Assembly (NCBI GenBank): GCA_946498265.1
Contig: CAMMNR010000135.1
Coordinates: 1 to 5,184 of the forward strand
Source: an uncultured Clostridium sp.
GTDB taxonomy: Bacteria > Bacillota > Clostridia > TANB77 > CAG-508
DNA length: 5,184 bases
Direction: 5' to 3'
Each line of letters starts with the position of its first letter. Position 1 is the stretch's first letter. The position numbers were made by a program, and so were the translations under genes. This document shows, piece by piece, positions 1-4,597 of this stretch. The notes under the pieces are model-generated. The model had not been told where the DNA came from. It saw only the letters and a program-made list of their open reading frames with translations, and searched no databases.

Positions 1-764
1 TCATCTGTTCCAATATTTGCTTTTACTTCTACATATTCATATGATTTATTAACACAAAGTGCTAAATTTGATGGTAATGTCCATGGCGTTGTTGTCCATG
101 CTAAAATGTATGTGTTTTCTTTTCCTGTTACTTTGAATTTTGCAATACATGTTAAGTCTTTTACATCTTTGTATCCTTGTGCTACTTCATGTGATGATAA
201 TGCTGTTCCACATCTTGGGCAATATGGCATAACTTTATGTCCTTCATATAATAGTTCTTTATCCCACATTTGTTTTAATGCCCACCATACTGATTCTATA
301 TATTCATTATGATATGTTACATATGGATTTTCCATGTCAACCCAAAACCCTACTTTGTTTGTCATTTCTTCCCACATGTGTACATATGTGAAAACACTTT
401 CTTTACATTGTTTTACAAAGTTTTCTACACCATATTCTTCTATTTGTTCTTTTCCTGAAATTCCTAATTTCTTTTCTATTTCTAGCTCAACTGGTAAACC
501 ATGTGTATCCCATCCGGCTTTACGAATTACTTTGTATCCTTTCATTACTTTATATCTTGGTATGATGTCTTTCATTACCCTTGTTTCGATGTGTCCAACA
601 TGTGGCTTTCCATTTGCTGTTGGAGGTCCATCATAAAATGTGAAATACCTTTTTCCTTCATTCATAGCAAAATTCTTTTTTATAATGTTATTCTTTTTCC
701 ATCCTTCTGCTACTTCTTTTTCCATTCCAACAAAACCGTCTTTAAGTTCTACTTTTTTGTACAT
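1..764 (-). CDS. ileS: Isoleucyl-tRNA synthetase, N-terminal 254 residues (3' end beyond window)
   Basis: This enzyme charges tRNA-Ile with isoleucine in the cytoplasm, using ATP. I translated it by hand from the ATG at 764-762; the frame stays open to the window edge. The class I signature appears as GPPTANG then HVGH at residues 55-58, followed by RKAGWDTHGLPVE (81-93). PYCPRCGTALSSHE (180-193) carries a Cys pair at 182 and 185. WTTTPWTLPSN (223-233) is the threonine-rich motif of the CP1 editing domain. The KMSKS loop and the anticodon domain lie outside the window. The start is fixed by an AGGAGGA ribosome binding site at 777-771, six bases upstream. The wording around HIGH, and the stretch WVDMENPYVTYHNEYIESVWW split across 141-161, resemble the eukaryote-like type 2 IleRS found in many Clostridia; that subtype call is inference. 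An Ile T-box leader upstream supports the identity independently. Confidence 0.97.
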   Translation of the reverse strand, partial: MYKKVELKDGFVGMEKEVAEGWKKNNIIKKNFAMNEGKRYFTFYDGPPTANGKPHVGHIETRVMKDIIPRYKVMKGYKVIRKAGWDTHGLPVELEIEKKLGISGKEQIEEYGVENFVKQCKESVFTYVHMWEEMTNKVGFWVDMENPYVTYHNEYIESVWWALKQMWDKELLYEGHKVMPYCPRCGTALSSHEVAQGYKDVKDLTCIAKFKVTGKENTYILAWTTTPWTLPSNLALCVNKSYEYVEVKANIGTD

Positions 765-882
765 TGTTTTTCCTCCTTTTATTTTTTAAAATTTTAGCTA
801 CACTTTCTATTTTTTGTAACTCAAATCTGTACTTTTGCTTTACATTAGGATATTTTTCGTGGTCGACTTCTGATAAAAACAT
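742..882 (-). CDS. Possible small ORF (46 codons) between T-box terminator and ileS, overlapping the ileS start
   Basis: An ATG at 882-880 opens a 46-codon frame that ends with TAA at 744-742, which is 23 bases inside ileS in another frame. The product would begin MFLSEVDHEKYPNVKQKYRF and end in a basic tail with KNKRRKNN, so it is small, hydrophilic and lysine-rich, with no signal peptide or membrane segment. A purine-rich AAGGAAGGTG (904-895) lies 12 bases upstream, which is a longer spacing than usual. I do not recognise the peptide. It may be a coupled leader ORF that delivers ribosomes to ileS, a small protein induced together with ileS, or a chance frame in A+T-rich DNA. Nothing but its length and position favours translation. 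Confidence 0.25.
   Translation of the reverse strand: MFLSEVDHEKYPNVKQKYRFELQKIESVAKILKNKRRKNNVQKSRT
771..777 (-). promoter_or_regulatory. Ribosome binding site of ileS
   Basis: AGGAGGA on the minus strand, six bases before the ATG at 764. It is a near-perfect Shine-Dalgarno sequence and fixes the ileS start. It lies inside the possible small ORF 882-742, so ribosomes reading that ORF would cross it. Confidence 0.9.
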
Positions 883-916
883 GTATATTTATAACACCTT
901 CCTTAGATACTTTATT

Positions 917-957
917 AAAAAAAACAAACCCTAGTAACGATTTCTTTGTTACTAGGG
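917..957 (-). terminator. Intrinsic terminator of the ileS T-box leader
   Basis: The minus strand reads CCCTAGTAAC (957-948), a 9-base loop AAAGAAATC, then GTTACTAGGG (938-929), a perfect 10-bp stem. A U-rich tail TTTGTTTTTTTT follows at 928-917. The 5' arm CCCT is the same segment that pairs with the T-box sequence in the antiterminator, so the two folds exclude each other. This is the regulated stop of the riboswitch: charged tRNA-Ile should let it form, and uncharged tRNA-Ile should prevent it. Confidence 0.95.
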
Positions 958-980
958 CGAATTTCTCCGTGGTACCACCT
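954..980 (-). promoter_or_regulatory. T-box antiterminator element
   Basis: AGG (980-978) pairs with CCT (956-954), and CGGA (969-966) pairs with TTCG (961-958) around a GAAA loop. This leaves TGGTACC as the bulge that binds the tRNA acceptor end. The 3' strand is shared with the 5' arm of the terminator. The pairing was worked out by eye and has one unpaired A/C position (970/957). Confidence 0.85.
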
Positions 981-1238
981 ATTTTAGTAAATTTATATAT
1001 AACATTTTAATTTAATGTTCTAATTTACTCACTCAATTTATCTTTAACGCAGACCTACGGCTTATCTTACTTCTGCTATTCTTTACTTTATTTGAATTTC
1101 TTGTTTCAGATTAGCAACAATAAGATGATAATAAATAGATTTTACTTACCAAATTTTCAGCTTCCTTTGGCTCTCTTATTAAGATATTTTTCTATTTATC
1201 TTGTTCTTATTTTTGTTTTTTTATTTATATTGAAAAAT

Positions 1239-1266
1239 ATTATATCACATTTTATGGAAAATGCAA
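1239..1266 (-). promoter_or_regulatory. Promoter of the ileS leader (extended -10, sigma-A type)
   Basis: The minus strand has TTGCAT (1266-1261) as the -35, a 16-base spacer, and a perfect TATAAT (1244-1239) preceded by TGA, which forms an extended -10. Transcription should start near 1232, just before stem I of the T-box. The -35 begins 27 bases after the stop of the coiled-coil gene, and no terminator lies between, so readthrough from that gene would also enter the T-box leader and be subject to its terminator. Confidence 0.85.
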
Positions 1267-1293
1267 GACTTTTTTGAATTTTTATTTTTAGAA

Positions 1294-1710
1294 CTAGACC
1301 ATATATAGTCCTCCATTTTCTATTTCATCTTTCCATTTTTCCAGATATTCTATTCGTGCATTATAAAAATTTAGTCTTTTTTCGTGTCCATCTATTTTTT
1401 CTTTCATTATTTGTTGTTCCATATCACTTACTTTTTCTGTCGCAAATACTTTTTCGAATTTTACATCCATAGATTTATTTAATTGGTCAAATTTTTCTGT
1501 TATACTTTTCTGCATTGTTTCCAATATATCTAGTATATCTTCTCTATCTTCTTTTCTCCCAGTTTCTAACTCTGTTACTCTGTCTTCAATATTTGTTAAA
1601 TTTTCTTCTATATTTGTCACTCTGCCTTCAATGTTTGTTAATCTTTTGTCATTTTCTTCCCTAAATTCTCTTAGTTCTTTTAATACTAAATTTGCTACAT
1701 TTTCTTCCAT
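1294..1710 (-). CDS. Coiled-coil protein of unknown function (138 aa)
   Basis: I do not recognise this protein. It is small, highly charged and Glu/Lys-rich, with no signal peptide, membrane segment or Cys. Residues 23-50 are four clean heptads (RLTNIEG, RVTNIEE, NLTNIED, RVTELET) with hydrophobic residues at a and d spacing, strongly indicating a coiled coil. Charged helical sequence continues through residues 51-100, and a C-terminal part (107-138) contains HEKRLNFYNARIEYLEKW. It probably oligomerises. Phage-type structural or accessory coiled-coil proteins have a similar look, but no phage gene is nearby. The ATG at 1710 is the only in-frame start near a ribosome binding site: a purine-rich AGAAGGG lies 10 bases upstream, and an in-frame TGA just upstream rules out extension. 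It has its own promoter (1894-1922) and is separated from the ackA operon by a terminator. Low-complexity sequence could mislead homology searches. Confidence 0.8.
   Translation of the reverse strand: MEENVANLVLKELREFREENDKRLTNIEGRVTNIEENLTNIEDRVTELETGRKEDREDILDILETMQKSITEKFDQLNKSMDVKFEKVFATEKVSDMEQQIMKEKIDGHEKRLNFYNARIEYLEKWKDEIENGGLYMV
1561..1644 (-). repeat. Four 21-bp in-frame repeat units coding for heptads
   Basis: Four consecutive 21-base units begin AGATTAACAAACATTGAAGG, AGAGTGACAAATATAGAAG, AATTTAACAAATATTGAAG and AGAGTAACAGAGTTAGAAAC. They encode residues 23-50 of the coiled-coil protein. Their similarity at DNA level, beyond what the amino acids alone require, points to internal duplication, followed by divergence that is strongest in the fourth unit. 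Confidence 0.75.
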
Positions 1711-2030
1711 GCTCCATCATCCCTTCTCTTTAATTTTATTTTTTTAACAAAGTAATAATTTCAGCATAAGAAACAATATGAATTCTTAACCTACTTAAAC
1801 TCAAAGTAACTATAAACAAATTTCTTTTACTAAAATTAATTTTCTATACTAAATTATAGTTGATTAATGCATTAATTTACTCCTATGGTAAATATTTAAT
1901 CATATTATTAGCTAGATGTCAATAGTAAAATTGAAGTTTTTAGTAAAATTTTAGTTTAATCTTAAATTGATAAGTTAAATCTATATGAATTATATATTAG
2001 AACAAAAATGTTAGAGCGTAGCGATTTTTT
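1711..2030. other. A+T-rich intergenic region between the ackA terminator hairpins and the coiled-coil gene
   Basis: I see no long ORF or RNA gene family here. On the minus strand it holds a promoter (1922-1894), two copies of AATTTTACTA just upstream of the -35 (1950-1941 and 1932-1923), a dyad around the predicted start site, a 14-bp palindrome at 1863-1876, and a two-codon ORF behind a good ribosome binding site (1872-1864). The roughly 175-base leader down to the coiled-coil gene has no further structure I can call with confidence. Confidence 0.7.
1894..1922 (-). promoter_or_regulatory. Promoter for the coiled-coil gene
   Basis: The minus strand has a perfect -35 TTGACA (1922-1917), a 17-base spacer, and TTAAAT (1899-1894) as the -10, preceded by TGA to make an extended -10. 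Transcription should start near 1887, giving a leader of about 175 bases. Two direct copies of AATTTTACTA sit immediately upstream at an 18-base step; they could be an activator site or an A+T-rich UP element. Confidence 0.7.
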
Positions 2031-2067
2031 TACAATAGGAAAGAATGACTTTCCTATTGTATAAAAA
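2025..2067. repeat. Long near-perfect inverted repeat (hairpin) downstream of ackA copy B
   Basis: TACAATAGGAAAG (2031-2043) and CTTTCCTATTGTA (2049-2061) are perfect 13-bp arms around the loop AATGA. After one mismatch (2030/2062), five more pairs form between the T run 2025-2029 and the A run 2063-2067. On both strands the T run precedes the stem and the A run follows it, which is the reverse of an intrinsic terminator. As RNA it would be a very stable hairpin. It shares the T run 2067-2063 (minus strand) with the terminator next to it. It may be a dispersed intergenic repeat or a 3'-end stabilising or processing element; the function is unknown. Confidence 0.85.
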
Positions 2068-2104
2068 CAAACTTTCCCTTTTGGGACGCGTCCCCAAAAG
2101 GGAA
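2062..2104 (-). terminator. Intrinsic terminator of the pta-ackA-ackA operon
   Basis: The minus strand reads TTCCCTTTTGGGG (2104-2092), ACGCGT in the loop (2091-2086), then CCCAAAAGGGAA (2085-2074), a 12-bp stem with one bulged G. The tail TTTGTTTTT (2071-2063) follows after two bases. The hairpin begins 6 bases after the ackA copy B stop codon. The GC-rich GGGACGCGTCC core stands out against the surrounding A+T-rich DNA. The plus strand has no T run after the stem, so it should work for minus-strand transcription only. Confidence 0.88.
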
Positions 2105-2110
2105 TTATGG

Positions 2111-3304
2111 CTATTCACTAATTAAATTCAATGTTTCTTTTGCTATCATTAATTCTTCATTTGTAGGGATAACATATACTTTTACTTTTGAAGTATCTTT
2201 AGAAATTAGTTTTTCTTCACTTCTTACATTATTTGCTTCTTCGTCTATTTCAACTCCCATAAATGTTAATTGTTCACAAATTCCTTTTCTAATATTTATT
2301 TGATTTTCTCCAACTCCACCTGTAAATACTATATAATCTACACCATTCATTGCTACTGCATATTTTGCTATATAGCTTGCCACTGCATATTTGAAGTTTT
2401 CCATTGCTACTCTTGCTTTCTCGTCTCCTTCATTTGCTGAACTTTCTATAACTCTAAAATCTGGTGCTAGTCCTGATATTCCAGATACTCCTGAATTTTT
2501 ATTCAAAATATCTTCCATTTCTTGTGCACTAATTTCTTCTTTTTTCATGATATATAGTAATATAGAAGGATCTAAGTCACCACTTCTTGTTACCATTGGT
2601 ATTCCTCCAATAGGAGTTAATCCCATACTAGTGTCTACTGATTTGCCTCCTTGTATTGCACAAATGCTAGAACCTTGACCTAAATGACATGTTATTATTT
2701 TTAAGTCTTTTATATCTTTTCCCTCTATTTGTCCTAATCTTTGAGACACATACATATGTGATGTTCCATGAAATCCATATTTTCTAATTCCATATTTTTC
2801 ATAATATTCATATGGTATCGGATAAATATATCTTTCCTTTGGAATTGATTGATGAAATGCTGTATCAAATACTCCTACCATAGGTTTATTTGGCATTACA
2901 TTTTTACATGCTTCTATTCCTAGTATACATGCAGGATTATGTAATGGTGCTAATTCTGTATATTCTTTTAAAACTTCTACAACATTGTCATCTATTACAA
3001 CAGATTTTGAGATTTTTTCTCCTCCATGTACTAATCTATGCCCAATAGCTTCTATTTCATCTAAACTTTCTATTACTTTGTATTCTGGATTTGTTAATTG
3101 TTTTAGTGTAAATTCTATTGCTTCTGTATGGTTATATGCTTGGTTATCTATTTTTATTTTTTGTCCATTTACTTTATGTGTAATAAATGCTTCTTTTTCT
3201 CCTATTCTTTCATATTTTCCAGAAGCCATTACTTCTTCTGTTTCCATATTTATTAATTGATATTTTAATGATGAACTACCACAATTTAATACTAATATTT
3301 TCAT
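2111..3304 (-). CDS. ackA: Acetate kinase, copy B (397 aa)
   Basis: This cytoplasmic enzyme converts acetyl phosphate and ADP to acetate and ATP, and also works in reverse. Full-length sequence of the ASKHA fold: N-terminal VLNCGSSSLKY with Asn7, GHRLVHGGEK with Arg90, VFDTAFH with Asp147, YGFHGTSH with His179, CHLGQGSSICAI with His207, TRSGDLDP with Arg240, FTGGVGEN at 327-334, and VIPTNEELMIA with Glu383. These correspond to the known substrate-binding and catalytic positions of the Methanosarcina thermophila enzyme, shifted by one. Residue 238 is Val (codon GTA) where copy A and the family consensus have Gly next to the catalytic Arg. Copy B follows copy A after 50 bases, with a weaker ribosome binding site (AAAGGA near 3316-3311, seven bases from ATG), and is last in the operon. 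It is about 66 % identical to copy A. A substrate shift, for example to propionate, is possible but not shown. Confidence 0.95.
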   Translation of the reverse strand: MKILVLNCGSSSLKYQLINMETEEVMASGKYERIGEKEAFITHKVNGQKIKIDNQAYNHTEAIEFTLKQLTNPEYKVIESLDEIEAIGHRLVHGGEKISKSVVIDDNVVEVLKEYTELAPLHNPACILGIEACKNVMPNKPMVGVFDTAFHQSIPKERYIYPIPYEYYEKYGIRKYGFHGTSHMYVSQRLGQIEGKDIKDLKIITCHLGQGSSICAIQGGKSVDTSMGLTPIGGIPMVTRSGDLDPSILLYIMKKEEISAQEMEDILNKNSGVSGISGLAPDFRVIESSANEGDEKARVAMENFKYAVASYIAKYAVAMNGVDYIVFTGGVGENQINIRKGICEQLTFMGVEIDEEANNVRSEEKLISKDTSKVKVYVIPTNEELMIAKETLNLISE

Positions 3305-3354
3305 TTTGTTTTCCTTTCTTCACTTTTAAAAAAATATATACTTTTAATAATATA

Positions 3355-4545
3355 CTATTTCACTAATTCTAAAGTTTCTCTTGCTATCATTAATTCCTCA
3401 TTAGTAGGAATAACATATACTTTAACCTTAGAATCTGAATTTGAAATTTCTATTTCGTCTCCTTTTGTATTGTTCTTTTCTTCATCAATTTTTACACCTA
3501 AAAATTCTAGTTGTTCACAAATTGCTTTTCTTGAAATTGGACCTTTTTCTCCAACACCTGCTGTAAATGTTATTACATCTATTCCATTCATTGCAACAGC
3601 ACATCTTGCTACATAACAAGCAACTAGATAATGGAATACATCTAATGCTAATTTTGCTTGTGGATCTCCATCTAACATTGCTATTTCTATATCTCTAAAG
3701 TCAGGTGATATTTTAGAAACTCCATATACTCCTGATTCTTTATTTAATATATTGTTAATTTCATCTGCTGAAAGATTTTCTTTTTTCATTAGATATGTAA
3801 GAATAGATGGGTCTAAATCTCCACTTCTAGTTCCCATAGGTATTCCTCCAAGAGGTGTTAATCCCATACTTGTTTCTACTGATTTTCCATCTTTAATTGC
3901 ACATATGCTTGCTCCTTGTCCTAAGTGGCAACTAACAATTTTCAAATCTTTTATATCTTTTCCCATTATTTCTGCTACTCTTGAAGATACATATTGATGT
4001 GATGTACCATGGAATCCATATTTTCTTACTCCATATTTTTCATAGTATTTATATGGTATTGGGTAGATATATTTATCTTTTTCTATTGTTTGATGGAATG
4101 CTGTGTCAAATACTGCTACCATTGGCATATTTGGAACTATTTTTTTACAAGCTTCTATTCCTAAAATACTTGCTGGATTATGAAGTGGTGCTAAATCTAC
4201 ACATTCTTTTATTTCTTGTAATACTTCATCATCTATAATTACTGCTTTACTAAATTTTTCTCCTCCATGCACAACTCTATGTCCTATTCCTCCTAGTTCA
4301 TCTAGGCTTTTTAATACACCATATTGATTATCTAATAATGTATTTAGAACAAATTGTATTGCTACTTCATGATTTTCGCTTGGATGCTCAAATTTGTGTT
4401 TTTCTCCATTAACTTTATGTGTTAAAAATGAATTAGGTTGACCAATTCTTTCAAAATATCCTTTTGCTAATACTTTTTCTGTTTCCATATCAATGACTTG
4501 ATATTTAAGTGATGAACTTCCTGAATTTAAAACTAAAATTTTCAT
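3355..4545 (-). CDS. ackA: Acetate kinase, copy A (396 aa)
   Basis: It catalyses the ATP-forming last step of acetate fermentation, acting on the acetyl phosphate made by Pta. Motifs in order are VLNSGSSSLKY with Asn7, GHRVVHGGEK with Arg90, VFDTAFH with Asp147, YGFHGTSH with His179, CHLGQGASICAI with His207, GGIPMGTRSGDLDP with Arg240, FTAGVGEK at 327-334 and VIPTNEELMIA with Glu383. The length is normal for AckA. The adenosine-site motif usually reads GEN, and here it is GEK (Lys334), a departure not shared by copy B. The start is fixed by AGGAGG at 4556-4551, five bases before the ATG, the strongest ribosome binding site in the operon. The gene lies 52 bases after pta with no terminator between, the classical pta-ackA arrangement. 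I regard this copy as the likely main acetate kinase because of its position, its ribosome binding site and its intact MGTRSGD block; that ranking is inference. Confidence 0.97.
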   Translation of the reverse strand: MKILVLNSGSSSLKYQVIDMETEKVLAKGYFERIGQPNSFLTHKVNGEKHKFEHPSENHEVAIQFVLNTLLDNQYGVLKSLDELGGIGHRVVHGGEKFSKAVIIDDEVLQEIKECVDLAPLHNPASILGIEACKKIVPNMPMVAVFDTAFHQTIEKDKYIYPIPYKYYEKYGVRKYGFHGTSHQYVSSRVAEIMGKDIKDLKIVSCHLGQGASICAIKDGKSVETSMGLTPLGGIPMGTRSGDLDPSILTYLMKKENLSADEINNILNKESGVYGVSKISPDFRDIEIAMLDGDPQAKLALDVFHYLVACYVARCAVAMNGIDVITFTAGVGEKGPISRKAICEQLEFLGVKIDEEKNNTKGDEIEISNSDSKVKVYVIPTNEELMIARETLELVK

Positions 4546-4550
4546 AAATA

Positions 4551-4556
4551 CCTCCT
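4551..4556 (-). promoter_or_regulatory. Ribosome binding site of ackA copy A
   Basis: AGGAGG on the minus strand, five bases upstream of the ATG at 4545. It is much closer to the ideal than the AAAGGA in front of copy B, which suggests unequal translation of the two kinases from one mRNA. Confidence 0.88.
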
Positions 4557-4597
4557 AATATTTAAATATATTTGATTTTTGCATAAAATTAATTACT

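Larger units (their letters stand above)
917..1232 (-). ncRNA. T-box riboswitch leader, isoleucine-specific, upstream of ileS
   Basis: T-box leaders sense uncharged tRNA and let transcription continue into the synthetase gene. On the minus strand, the stem I base pairs AATAAGA (1211-1205) with TCTTATT (1125-1119), and ATAAATAGA (1199-1191) with TCTATTTAT (1139-1131). Between them is an internal loop with ACAAG on one side and TATCA (1130-1126) on the other. The loop holds the specifier codon ATC at 1129-1127, which is isoleucine. The distal part of stem I has AGAGAG, then CCAAA (1170-1166) paired with TTTGG (1153-1149) around GGAAGCTGAAAA. GCAGA (1076-1072) with TCTGC (1053-1049) fits the stem II region, and AACATT (1019-1014) with AATGTT (1006-1001) fits stem III. 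The conserved T-box AGGTGGTACCACGG is at 980-967. Its TGGT (977-974) can pair with the tRNA acceptor end ACCA, matching discriminator base A73 of tRNA-Ile. The 5' end is inferred from the promoter. Confidence 0.95.

Noticed and set aside
106..797. Three plus-strand open frames (106-312, 334-636, 501-797)
   Set aside because: They lie mostly opposite the ileS coding sequence, which is unmistakable on the minus strand; their products are Phe/Ser/Cys-rich and resemble nothing.
1092..1277. Plus-strand 61-codon frame, hydrophobic product
   Set aside because: It is antisense to the T-box leader and its promoter; the hydrophobic look comes from T-rich DNA.
1853..1858. TATAAT on the minus strand as a second promoter for the coiled-coil gene
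   Set aside because: No acceptable -35 is found 16-18 bases upstream (around 1881-1876), and it lacks a TG extension.
2025..2067. Second hairpin as an intrinsic terminator
   Set aside because: On both strands the T run precedes the stem and an A run follows it, so there is no U tail after the hairpin.
3278..3286. Cys8 in ackA copy B (NCGSSSLKY) as an unusual active-site change
   Set aside because: Cys next to Asn7 is a familiar variant in clostridial acetate kinases as I recall them, so it is not noteworthy.
3305..3354. T7 run between the two ackA genes as a terminator
   Set aside because: There is no GC-containing stem before it; the gap is simply A+T-rich and the genes are probably co-transcribed.
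4556..4585. Nine-codon frame starting ATGCAAAAATC in the pta-ackA gap
   Set aside because: It has no ribosome binding site and is very short; it simply runs into the AGGAGG of ackA copy A.
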